Shown in pieces: positions 8,026 to 15,580 of a DNA stretch of 64,000 nt. The notes beneath the pieces are model-generated. The model ran no database searches and was not told the DNA's origin. It worked only from the letters and a program-made list of their open reading frames with translations. Position numbers and translations under genes: made by a program. The stretch is from Spirosoma linguale DSM 74 (GTDB taxonomy: Bacteria > Bacteroidota > Bacteroidia > Cytophagales > Spirosomataceae). Location of the stretch: the NCBI GenBank assembly GCA_000024525.1, contig CP001769.1, forward strand, positions 5,551,001 to 5,615,000, read 5' to 3'. The stretch's first letter is position 1. The number at the start of each line of letters is the position of its first letter.

Positions 8026-9780
8026 ATGACTACGAATTCCTCTTCTATTGACGACCGCTGGTTTTATGCCCTTGTTGCGGTGGGTGTCCTGTTAAACGCA
8101 ACCGGTTTGTTCCCGCCTATTATGGAGCTCGATGGCGCCCTTTATGCCTGTATAGCAAAACAAATGGCGCAAACCAACGACTTTGTGAATCTCTATGCGG
8201 TAGGCAGCGACTGGCTCGATAAGCCCCATTTTCCGTTCTGGGTAATTGCACTGAGTTACAAAGTTTTTGGCATCAATACGTTTGGCTACAAATTTCCGGC
8301 CCTGCTGTTTTTCCTGGGCAGTGTTGTATACACCTATAAATTTGCCCGGCTGACGTACCCCAAAGTCGTTGCTCAGCTTGCCGCGCTGGTTTTACTGACA
8401 GCTTTCCACGGCGTATTATCCAACAGCGATGTACGGGCCGAGCCCTACCTGATGCCGCTGATCATTGGAGCTGTTTACCATTTCTACCGTGTCTTTCTGG
8501 GCGACAGAGATGACAGTAATGCCACATCTCAACGATATGGCGTCTCCCAAGGCTGGCTTCACCTCGCTATCGGCTCCTTTCTAACTGGCTGCGCCCTGAT
8601 GACCAAAGGCGTTTTTGTGCTTATCCCAATCGGTGGCGGCTTAGTCATTCACTGGCTGTTAACGGGCCAGTGGCGGGAGCTACTCAAGCCTCGTTGGTAC
8701 GTGGCCGTAGTCCTGTCCTTTGTGTTTACCCTTCCCGAGATATACTGCCTCTATCAGCAATTCGACATCCACCCCGAAAAGGTTGTTTTTGGACAGAGGG
8801 GTGTATCGGGCGTTCGATTCTTTTTCTGGGACAGCCAGTTCGGACGGTTCTTCAATACGGGGCCGATCAAAGGCGAAGGAGACAAGTTTTTCTTTGTCCA
8901 CACGCTGCTGTGGGCGTTTTTGCCGTGGTCGTTACCCCTCTATATTGGCATTGGAAAGGTGCTCCGGGACTTGGTCAAACACCAACCAGCCTCTGATCCA
9001 TCACCATCCATAGAATATGTTTCTCTGGGGTCTGGCCTGCTTACCTTTCTCCTGTTCTCGTTTTCGGGTTTTCAGTTGCCCCATTACATGAACATTGTAT
9101 TCCCGTTCTTTGCCCTGCTGACCGCTCAGTTTCTGGTTAGCCTCGCCCCTGCTACGCTCCGTAAGTGGACCATTGGACAAACAGCTATTAGCCTGGCAAT
9201 CGTGGGACTATCCATTGCCCTATTACTATTCGTTCAACCCGAAAATGTGGTAGGCGCGGTGGTTTTAGTCATCGTTACAACCCTGGCGATTTTCACACTC
9301 TTCCGGCAGAACACGCTTTTATCGCTGTCGGGACGCATGGTGGGAGCGATGCTGATTCTGGCCGGTACACTGAACCTGTTTTTGTACCCGACGTTTCTGC
9401 GGTATCAGGCCGGTATGGCAGGGGCTCAGTACGTCAACGGCGATGCCAAACTCGCCAAACGGCCAACCGTTCTGTATGAACCCGGCACGGGTGTGGGCGG
9501 GGGCAGTTTCTGGTCGTACGAGTTTTACGTACGCTCCCCTACCGTTTACGCCCGCTCCGATTCGTCCCTCATGATTCAACTACAGTCAGGCTCCCGGCAG
9601 GTGTTTACCAGTGGTGCCGATGCCGATTCGCTGGCATCGCGCGGGTTTCAGGTAAAGCATCTGGCCGTGTTTCCATATTACCACGTGAGCCAGCTAACGT
9701 ATGAGTTTCTGAATCCCGCTACCCGCTCGCAAACCCTGGAGCCCTATGTACTGGCCGAGGTAGGACCAAAGAAAGAGTGA
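8026..9780 (+). CDS. Family 39 glycosyltransferase, ArnT-like membrane protein
   Basis: A polytopic membrane protein (about 11 hydrophobic segments) of the GT39/ArnT type, which moves a sugar from a polyprenyl-phosphate donor to a lipid or protein acceptor on the periplasmic side. Family marks near the N-terminus are an acidic loop motif ELDGALYACIAKQM after the first membrane helix and DKPHFPFWV. A motif NSDVRAEPYLMP follows. A soluble C-terminal domain of about 150 residues follows the last helices. The ATG at 8026 begins just before the first membrane helix; in-frame starts at 7984 or 7843 are possible but add unusual sequence. Divergent from the response regulator. The acceptor is unknown. 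Confidence 0.8.
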   Translation: MTTNSSSIDDRWFYALVAVGVLLNATGLFPPIMELDGALYACIAKQMAQTNDFVNLYAVGSDWLDKPHFPFWVIALSYKVFGINTFGYKFPALLFFLGSVVYTYKFARLTYPKVVAQLAALVLLTAFHGVLSNSDVRAEPYLMPLIIGAVYHFYRVFLGDRDDSNATSQRYGVSQGWLHLAIGSFLTGCALMTKGVFVLIPIGGGLVIHWLLTGQWRELLKPRWYVAVVLSFVFTLPEIYCLYQQFDIHPEKVVFGQRGVSGVRFFFWDSQFGRFFNTGPIKGEGDKFFFVHTLLWAFLPWSLPLYIGIGKVLRDLVKHQPASDPSPSIEYVSLGSGLLTFLLFSFSGFQLPHYMNIVFPFFALLTAQFLVSLAPATLRKWTIGQTAISLAIVGLSIALLLFVQPENVVGAVVLVIVTTLAIFTLFRQNTLLSLSGRMVGAMLILAGTLNLFLYPTFLRYQAGMAGAQYVNGDAKLAKRPTVLYEPGTGVGGGSFWSYEFYVRSPTVYARSDSSLMIQLQSGSRQVFTSGADADSLASRGFQVKHLAVFPYYHVSQLTYEFLNPATRSQTLEPYVLAEVGPKKE

Positions 9781-9872
9781 AAGAGCGAAACCGGGGCGCC
9801 GGAGCGGAGTGAAAGACCGGGCTGGCGTTCCAGCGGGCGGGCAGAATGTGCTGGGCGTTTGAGGCCTAAAAA

Positions 9873-9900
9873 CGGACAAGATTCGTCCGAAAGCGGACAC
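9873..9900 (+). promoter_or_regulatory. Upstream activator site of the adaptor operon
   Basis: A dyad GTCCG-AAAG-CGGACAC (9885-9900) with a further CGGAC half at 9873-9877. The same GTCCG-N4-CGGACAC layout occurs at 50401-50416 before another permease operon. In both places it lies 54-55 bp upstream of a GG-N10-GGCA element. It is read here as the binding site of the NtrC-type regulator; the match is seen directly, the binding is inferred. Confidence 0.6.
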
Positions 9901-9954
9901 CGAGCATACTGAATCCTGCTTTAAACTACTGAAAATCAGCCTCACGAATCGGTT

Positions 9955-9970
9955 GGCATGACTATTGGCA
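9955..9970 (+). promoter_or_regulatory. Sigma-54-like promoter of the adaptor operon
   Basis: GG-CATGACTATT-GGCA has the -24 GG and 10-bp spacing of sigma-54 promoters. The -12 box reads TTGG, where the consensus is TTGC. The second GG starts an overlapping near-match, GGCACAACACTTAC. It lies about 100 bp before the adaptor start. Confidence 0.45.
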
Positions 9971-10067
9971 CAACACTTACTAGCGAATAAGCTTCGAGTC
10001 TGGACCTGCTGTTACCACACTAGCAGACCACTCTTTCACTCTTTCACTCTTTCGCTAAATAATTGTA

Positions 10068-11315
10068 ATGGATCGCGTACTACCTAAACGATTTTGGACA
10101 ACTCAGCGCCTGGCTCTTTTTGGGGGCGGGACACTGGTAATTGGCTTACTGGCTTACACCCTTTTCTTCGCCGACCGTCGGTCGAAGCTGAATGTGGAAA
10201 AAGACAAAATAACGGTCTCAACCGTCTCAACAGGGCCTTTTGAAGATTTTATCGCCGTAACGGGCGTAGTTCAACCGCTGAAAACCATCCGGCTCGATGC
10301 CATTGAAGGTGGGTATGTCACCCAGAAACTGGTTGAAGGCGGCAGCACGGTAAAACAGGGCGATGTACTCCTGAAACTGGAAAACCAAAGCCTGAAACTG
10401 AGCTTCCTGCAATCCGAAACCGAAGCCAACCGACTGGTCAACGACTTACAAAATACTCGCCAACGATTACAAGTTGAGCGGTTTACGCTCCGAAAAACGC
10501 TGGCCGATCTGGATGCGCAAATCGATCAGGCCAAAGACTCCTACGACCGGCAAGCCAAATTGTATAAAGACAAAGTCGTTTCGGAAGAGGATTACCTGAA
10601 AGCCAAACGGGCCTACGAACGGCTGGCTGGCCAGCGGACCATTGAGATCGAAACGCAGAAGTACCAGGAAGATAACGCCAAGTTCCAGATCAAACAATTG
10701 GAAGGCACCTTGCAACGTACGCAGAAAAATGTGGCTCTTTGGCAGCAGACGCTGGATAATCTAGTGGTGAAAGCGCCCGTTTCGGGGCAGTTGTCCAGCA
10801 TCGATGTAGAAGTTGGCTCGAATATCAACCGGGGGCAGAACATCGGACAGATTGATGACCTGAATGGTTTCAAAATGCGCGTAGGGGTCGATGAGCATTA
10901 CATCAGCCGGGTATTCGCTGGTCTGAAAGGCTCATTTGAGTTCAACGGAAAAATGCATGAACTTACCATTAACCGGGTGTATCCGGAAGTAAAAAGCGGC
11001 CGTTTTGAGGTCGACATGATTTTCCCGAAAGGGGCACCCGAAGGCATCAAGCGCGGTCAGTCGTCGCCCATACAGCTGGAGTTGGGCAAAGCGGCTAAAG
11101 CAACGCTCATTCCCGTCGGCGGCTTCTTCTCCGATACGGGCGGCAACTGGGTGTATGTGGTTGACAAGTCGGGCAAGCGGGCGGTAAAACGCCAGATTAC
11201 GCTGGGCCGCAAAAACCCTGAGTTCTACGAAGTGCTGGACGGCCTCCAGCCCGGCGAACAGGTGATAACCAGCAGTTACGAGAATTTTGGTGATAACGAA
11301 GTATTAGAGTTTTAA
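10068..11315 (+). CDS. Periplasmic adaptor (membrane fusion) protein, HlyD/MacA family
   Basis: Bridges an inner-membrane ABC permease to an outer-membrane channel. A single N-terminal membrane anchor (about residues 17-34) is followed by the first half of a lipoyl domain (VTGVVQPLKTIRLDAIEGGYV...). A long helical hairpin follows (about 105-225, rich in Gln/Lys/Leu heptads), then the second lipoyl half (LVVKAPVSGQLSSIDVEVGS), a beta-barrel and a membrane-proximal domain. The 415 residues fit the family. It is the only adaptor in the window and opens the array, with the ATPase 129 bp downstream. It carries a proposed NtrC/sigma-54 control region upstream. No TolC-like channel gene is in view. 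Confidence 0.9.
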   Translation: MDRVLPKRFWTTQRLALFGGGTLVIGLLAYTLFFADRRSKLNVEKDKITVSTVSTGPFEDFIAVTGVVQPLKTIRLDAIEGGYVTQKLVEGGSTVKQGDVLLKLENQSLKLSFLQSETEANRLVNDLQNTRQRLQVERFTLRKTLADLDAQIDQAKDSYDRQAKLYKDKVVSEEDYLKAKRAYERLAGQRTIEIETQKYQEDNAKFQIKQLEGTLQRTQKNVALWQQTLDNLVVKAPVSGQLSSIDVEVGSNINRGQNIGQIDDLNGFKMRVGVDEHYISRVFAGLKGSFEFNGKMHELTINRVYPEVKSGRFEVDMIFPKGAPEGIKRGQSSPIQLELGKAAKATLIPVGGFFSDTGGNWVYVVDKSGKRAVKRQITLGRKNPEFYEVLDGLQPGEQVITSSYENFGDNEVLEF

Positions 11316-11319
11316 ATAT

Positions 11320-11430
11320 CTGAACCGGGATTTTAATGAGATTAAAAGGATTAACAGGATTGATCGCAAAGGACTGGTTGCATCAGATAATCTTGAAAAT
11401 CCTTTCAATCTTGTTAAAATCCCGGTTCAG
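11320..11430. repeat. Palindromic spacer between adaptor and ATPase genes
   Basis: Perfect 17-bp inverted repeat ends (11320-11336, CTGAACCGGGATTTTAA, and 11414-11430). Further imperfect pairing occurs inside, for example AGGATT against AATCCT. The whole spacer can fold into one long stem in the mRNA. No U-tract follows, so it is more likely a processing or stability element or an intergenic repeat than a terminator. Confidence 0.75.
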
Positions 11431-11444
11431 GCAACCTTTTCACT

Positions 11445-12122
11445 ATGATCCAGACAATTAACCTTCAAAAACTCTTTTCGACCGAAGAAGTCGAAACCAC
11501 CGCCCTCAACGGCATCAACATGGATGTGAAAGACGGCGAGTTCGTTGCCATCATGGGGCCATCGGGCTGCGGCAAATCCACGCTGCTTAACATCCTGGGT
11601 CTACTGGATAACCCCAGCGAAGGCGAGTACAATTTCTACGGCACGGAGGTCGCCAAAATGACCGAACGTCAGCGGGCGCAACTCCGCAAAGGCTCCATCG
11701 GCTTCGTGTTCCAGAGCTTTAACCTGATCGACGAACTGACCGTATATGAGAACGTCGAGCTGCCCTTGCTGTACCTGAAAACGCCCCCCGACGAGCGGAA
11801 GAAGCGCGTAGAAGAGGCCTTGGAACGGATGAGCATCATGCACCGGCGCAATCACTTCCCGCAGCAGCTTTCGGGTGGTCAGCAGCAGCGGACGGCCATC
11901 GCACGGGCGGTTGTTGCCAAACCCAAGCTGATCCTGGCCGATGAACCGACGGGTAACCTCGACTCGAAGAATGGCGAAGAAGTAATGAAACTATTGGGCG
12001 AACTGAACGACGAAGGCACCACGATTATCATGGTAACCCACTCACCCTACGACGCCGGTTTCGCGCATCGCATTGTGAACTTGTTTGATGGTAAGGTGGT
12101 CACGGAAAATTTCCACGTGTAG
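11445..12122 (+). CDS. ABC transporter ATP-binding protein, MacB/LolD type
   Basis: Powers FtsX-family permeases in lipoprotein release or efflux. All ATPase motifs are intact: Walker [10 protein letters not shown] (about residues 36-44), Q-loop VFQSFNLID, signature LSGGQQQR, Walker [10 protein letters not shown] and the H-loop MVTHSP. The 225-residue length and the motif spacing match MacB/LolD ATPases. It follows the adaptor and precedes 13 permeases that lack their own ATPase, so it is the obvious shared motor (inference). Its stop codon is 11 bp from the stop of the convergent Uma2-family gene. Confidence 0.95.
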   Translation: MIQTINLQKLFSTEEVETTALNGINMDVKDGEFVAIMGPSGCGKSTLLNILGLLDNPSEGEYNFYGTEVAKMTERQRAQLRKGSIGFVFQSFNLIDELTVYENVELPLLYLKTPPDERKKRVEEALERMSIMHRRNHFPQQLSGGQQQRTAIARAVVAKPKLILADEPTGNLDSKNGEEVMKLLGELNDEGTTIIMVTHSPYDAGFAHRIVNLFDGKVVTENFHV

Positions 12123-12133
12123 AGATGTCGGGC

Positions 12134-12580
12134 TTACACAAATGTGTTTAGGTCCACCTGCAACACCTCCGAGAAAGATGAATTGGTAGCCACTCCGCCA
12201 TCGCCGAGCCGGTAGCGGAGCCACTGCTGGGTTTTGTAATTAAAGACAAAGCCTTCGAGGATACCGTATGCATTGTCCTCGATTAGCTTGACAATCTTGC
12301 TCGTGTCGTGTTTCAGTCCGCTATTCTGGCAAACCTCGATAATGACCTTTGCTTCTTCCGTCTGATGATCATACAGTAAAACATCGGGTACAGGACTGCT
12401 GTATCCTTCCGTTAGCATCGTTTCTGGAAGCGGCTCAAATGGTATCTTCTTCGACTGATAGAGCGGGTAAAGCCCGGCCGTCAGTCGGGCAATGACACTC
12501 TGATGAATGATCGGGGCGTTGACGCCTATATCGTCTTCCTGAACGAGTGTCTTTAAAGAGATTGGGTGTGAGTAGTTCAT
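12134..12580 (-). CDS. Uma2-family endonuclease-like protein, copy 1
   Basis: A 148-residue protein of the Uma2 (DUF820) family with a PD-(D/E)XK nuclease-like fold. The motif PLPETM is followed by the acidic PVPDVLLYD and the strand VIIEVCQ, then Lys residues in SGLKHDTSKIVKL, the usual Asp/Glu/Lys arrangement. It ends VDLNTF, as the three other copies do in related form. The biological role of Uma2 proteins is not established; nuclease activity is inferred from fold. It is divergent from the permease at 12625, with 44 bp between the starts. The same layout recurs at 15099 and 43207. Confidence 0.75.
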   Translation of the reverse strand: MNYSHPISLKTLVQEDDIGVNAPIIHQSVIARLTAGLYPLYQSKKIPFEPLPETMLTEGYSSPVPDVLLYDHQTEEAKVIIEVCQNSGLKHDTSKIVKLIEDNAYGILEGFVFNYKTQQWLRYRLGDGGVATNSSFSEVLQVDLNTFV

Positions 12581-12604
12581 CTGTAAGTTGTCTGATTAGC
12601 AGGT

Positions 12605-12619
12605 CAAATCTAACCAAAA
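12605..12619 (+). promoter_or_regulatory. Conserved leader motif before permease 1
   Basis: CAAATCTAACCAAAA ends 5 bp before the start codon at 12625. Near-identical 15-mers sit at the same distance before the permeases at 15581 and 43687, each preceded by a divergent Uma2 gene. It may act in translation initiation or as an operator for both genes. Confidence 0.5.
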
Positions 12620-12624
12620 CCACC

Positions 12625-15012
12625 ATGTTCCGCAACTACCTCAAAATCGCGTTTCGGAGTTTGATGAAGAACAAACTCTTCTCTTCCATCAACGTGCTGG
12701 GTCTGGCGCTGGGCATGGCGTGCAGCCTGCTTATTGGCCTTTGGGTAAGGGACGAACTAAGCTACGACCGCTTTCTGCCCAATGCAGAGAGCATTCATTA
12801 TGTGCGGGTTAATTTTCCCTACAACGGCGAAACGGTGACGAACTATATCACACCCGGCCCCTTACAGGAAGCCATCGCCAAAGACGTACCGGAAGTAGCG
12901 GCTGCGACCAAAATCAACTTCAACAACGAGGTGCTCGTGAAAGTGGGCGAAACAGTCGCCAAGGAAAAAGGGCACTACGCTACCGCCGACTTTTTCGGGG
13001 TCTTCGACCTGCCTGCCGTGTATGGAAATCCGAAAGCTGCGCTGGCGCAACCCAACCAGATCGTTATCACCCGAAAAGTAGCGGAGAAGTTTTTTCCTAA
13101 TGGCTTAGCCCTCGGCAAAACACTGCAACTCGACAATAACAAATTCTACGTGGTCGGAGCAGTACTGGAAAACCTGCCGACCAACTCGACCCTGCAATTC
13201 GACTGGCTGGTGAACTGGAAAGCCTATGAGCAGGACTGGATGAAAACATGGGGTAACAACTCGTTTCAAACGTTTGTCCGGCTGAAACCCCGAACTACGC
13301 TGGCCCAGGCGGAGAAAGCAATGGCCGACATTTACCCCCGCTTTGCCGGTAAAAATTTCGAAACGGGCCGTCCCATCCTACAACCCATCACCGACCTGCA
13401 TCTGTATTCAGACTACAAAAACGGCGTATCGGTGGGCGGCCGCATCGAATACGTACGGATTTTCTCTATTGTGGCGCTGTTCATGCTGCTCATTGCGTGC
13501 ATTAACTTTATGAACCTCGCCACGGCCCAGTCGGCCATGCGGGCGAAGGAAGTGGGCGTTCGGAAAGTGGTTGGCGCGTTGCGGTCGTCGCTGATCGGTC
13601 AGTTTCTAAGCGAGTCGATGATCACAAGCGGGATGGCTGTTGTGCTGGCCCTGGCGCTGGTCTGGTATGTGCTGCCCACCTTCAACGCAACCTTTGAAAA
13701 ACAACTCACCCTCGACCTCACCCAACCGACGCTGTGGCTCACACTGCTGGTTTTAGTGCTGATTACCGGCTTTCTGTCGGGTAGTTATCCGGCGCTGTTT
13801 CTGTCGTCCTTACAACCGATAAAGATTCTGAAAGGGAACGGTCTGGGGCTTCGGGTACAGCTCAGCAAAGGACGAACCGTTCTAAGCCCGGCCCTGTTTC
13901 GGCGGGCACTGGTTGTGTTTCAGTTTTCGCTGTCGATTTTTCTGATTGTTGGTATGCTGGCTATTGGTCGGCAGATGAATTATCTGCGAACCAAGAACCT
14001 GGGCCTCGACCGCGAAAATGTCGTTTACATTCCGCTGGAAGGCGAAATAGCGCAGCCTAAAAAGGTAGAAGCGTTCCGACAGGAAGTCATGCGCCAGCCA
14101 GCCATTGCATCGGCCACCACGGCCATGTCGCTCCCCGTAAATGTGCAAAGCACCTCCGGCGATCTGAAATGGCCCGGCAAAGACCCCAATCTGCAAACCA
14201 ACGTGTCGTGTATGTTTGTGGGTGGCGATTTCACCAAAACCATGAACATTAAGCTGGTCGACGGGCGTGACTTCCGCACCGACAGCCCCGCCGATTCGAC
14301 CAATTACCTCATCAACGAAGCCGCGGCCCGGCTCATGTCGATGAAAGACCCGGTTGGTAAAGACGTGCAGTTCTGGCCGGGTAAAGGCAAGATCATTGGC
14401 CTGATGAAAGATTTTCACCTCAACTCACTCCATCAGGAAATTACGCCCTTAATTCTTTGCTTTGACAGCCGCAACACGAGTTACTTGCTCGTGAAAACCC
14501 GCGCTGGTCAGGCCCCGGCCGCCATCGCCGATCTCGAAAAACTATCGAAGCAATTCAACCCGAATTACCCGTTTACGTATCATTTTCTGGATGAAGAGTT
14601 CGAGAGCCTGTATCGGTCTGAGCAGCAGGTAAACACGCTGGTCAATTATTTCGGCTTTCTGGCGATTCTGATTTCCTGCCTGGGGCTGTTTGCGCTGGCG
14701 GCTTTCACAGCCGAGCAGCGTACCAAAGAAATTGGCGTTCGGAAAGTGCTGGGCGCGTCGGTAGTGAACATCGTCGGCCTGCTTTCCAAAGACTTTCTGA
14801 CGCTGGTATTGATTGCGCTGGTACTGTCTACGCCACTGGCGTGGTGGGCCCTGAGCAAATGGCTCGAAACCTTTGCCTATCGGGAAAACCTGACCTGGTG
14901 GATTTTTGGTGTGGCGGGCCTGCTGGCCGTTGTTATTGCGTTTCTAACGGTAAGTTACCAAAGCATCAAAGCTGCGCTGATGAACCCGGTAACGAGTTTA
15001 CGGTCTGAATGA
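12625..15012 (+). CDS. FtsX/MacB-family ABC permease 1
   Basis: A 795-residue permease containing two MacB-type halves. The first half has membrane helix 1 (about 20-42), a periplasmic domain and three helices (about 285-430). The second half has a fifth helix (about 440), a second periplasmic domain and three C-terminal helices. The cytoplasmic coupling loops that meet the ATPase are RAKEVGVRKVVGA and QRTKEIGVRKVLGAS. The product ends NPVTSLRSE, the tail common to the array. I start at 12625, where MFRNYLKIAFRSL matches the sister genes; an upstream in-frame ATG at 12547 would overlap the divergent Uma2 gene. First permease after the ATPase. Confidence 0.93.
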   Translation: MFRNYLKIAFRSLMKNKLFSSINVLGLALGMACSLLIGLWVRDELSYDRFLPNAESIHYVRVNFPYNGETVTNYITPGPLQEAIAKDVPEVAAATKINFNNEVLVKVGETVAKEKGHYATADFFGVFDLPAVYGNPKAALAQPNQIVITRKVAEKFFPNGLALGKTLQLDNNKFYVVGAVLENLPTNSTLQFDWLVNWKAYEQDWMKTWGNNSFQTFVRLKPRTTLAQAEKAMADIYPRFAGKNFETGRPILQPITDLHLYSDYKNGVSVGGRIEYVRIFSIVALFMLLIACINFMNLATAQSAMRAKEVGVRKVVGALRSSLIGQFLSESMITSGMAVVLALALVWYVLPTFNATFEKQLTLDLTQPTLWLTLLVLVLITGFLSGSYPALFLSSLQPIKILKGNGLGLRVQLSKGRTVLSPALFRRALVVFQFSLSIFLIVGMLAIGRQMNYLRTKNLGLDRENVVYIPLEGEIAQPKKVEAFRQEVMRQPAIASATTAMSLPVNVQSTSGDLKWPGKDPNLQTNVSCMFVGGDFTKTMNIKLVDGRDFRTDSPADSTNYLINEAAARLMSMKDPVGKDVQFWPGKGKIIGLMKDFHLNSLHQEITPLILCFDSRNTSYLLVKTRAGQAPAAIADLEKLSKQFNPNYPFTYHFLDEEFESLYRSEQQVNTLVNYFGFLAILISCLGLFALAAFTAEQRTKEIGVRKVLGASVVNIVGLLSKDFLTLVLIALVLSTPLAWWALSKWLETFAYRENLTWWIFGVAGLLAVVIAFLTVSYQSIKAALMNPVTSLRSE

Positions 15013-15021
15013 TGCACCTAT

Positions 15022-15095
15022 GTACCCACGGGATTTATCCCGTGTTTTTATCATGTATGTATAGCCATAAAACACGGGATAAATCCCGTGGGTAC
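15022..15095. repeat. 27-bp inverted repeat after permease 1
   Basis: Arms 15022-15048 and 15069-15095 are perfect inverted copies. Each arm is itself nearly palindromic (CACGGGATTTATCCCGTG). It begins 9 bp after the permease stop and ends 3 bp before the convergent Uma2 stop, so it may terminate transcription in both directions. A variant lies after permease 6 (42633-42714). Confidence 0.8.
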
Positions 15096-15098
15096 GAA

Positions 15099-15542
15099 TT
15101 ACAAAAAAGTATTTAAATCGAGGTTCAATATCTCGGAGAATGATGATTCGGTGGTCAGGCCGCCGTCGCCAAACCGGTAGCGGAGCCATTGCTGGGTTTT
15201 GTAATTGTAGACGAAGCCTTCACGAATGCCGTAAATGCCATCATCTATGAGTTGAATCACTTTTCTGAGGTCACCTTTCAGACCGGCGGTCTTACATACT
15301 TCAATAATGATCGGCGTTTCGCTGGATTCATTATCGACCAGTGACAGATCTGGAACAAGGCTGGCTTTGGCATCGTCGAGCATCGTTTCGGGCAGGGGCT
15401 CAAGATGAATAGCCTTTGTGTGATAGAATAAAACACCTAAACCCGTGGTGAGCTTAGCGATAATCCGCTGATGATCGGCGGGAGCCCAGACGCCTAAATC
15501 TTCGCCAACAGCGAAAGGGTCACTTCCAGAAGGAAAGTACAT
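15099..15542 (-). CDS. Uma2-family endonuclease-like protein, copy 2
   Basis: A 147-residue Uma2-family protein. Key elements are PLPETMLDDAKASLVPDLSL, the strand PIIIEVCKT and GLKGDLRKVIQLID, followed by a C-terminal RYRFGDGGL segment. It starts MYFPSG, like copy 4 (MYFPAA), which supports the ATG at 15542; an ATG at 15578 is possible but runs into the leader of permease 2. The two starts are 38 bp apart on opposite strands. Of the four copies it looks most like copy 4 (43207-43650), judged by eye. Confidence 0.75.
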   Translation of the reverse strand: MYFPSGSDPFAVGEDLGVWAPADHQRIIAKLTTGLGVLFYHTKAIHLEPLPETMLDDAKASLVPDLSLVDNESSETPIIIEVCKTAGLKGDLRKVIQLIDDGIYGIREGFVYNYKTQQWLRYRFGDGGLTTESSFSEILNLDLNTFL

Positions 15543-15560
15543 AACAGACAGCGTTTTAGA

Positions 15561-15575
15561 CAAACTTAACGAAAA
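15561..15575 (+). promoter_or_regulatory. Conserved leader motif before permease 2
   Basis: CAAACTTAACGAAAA, ending 5 bp before the start at 15581. It differs by a few bases from the motifs at 12605 and 43667. Confidence 0.5.
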
Positions 15576-15580
15576 CATTC

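Noticed and set aside
9781..9868. Possible small gene in the spacer after the glycosyltransferase
   Set aside because: Only short frames without motifs; the spacer is better explained as the control region of the adaptor operon.
13882..14418. 178-codon minus-strand frame within permease 1
   Set aside because: A shadow frame; similar shadows occur at matching places in the sister permeases because of shared codon bias.
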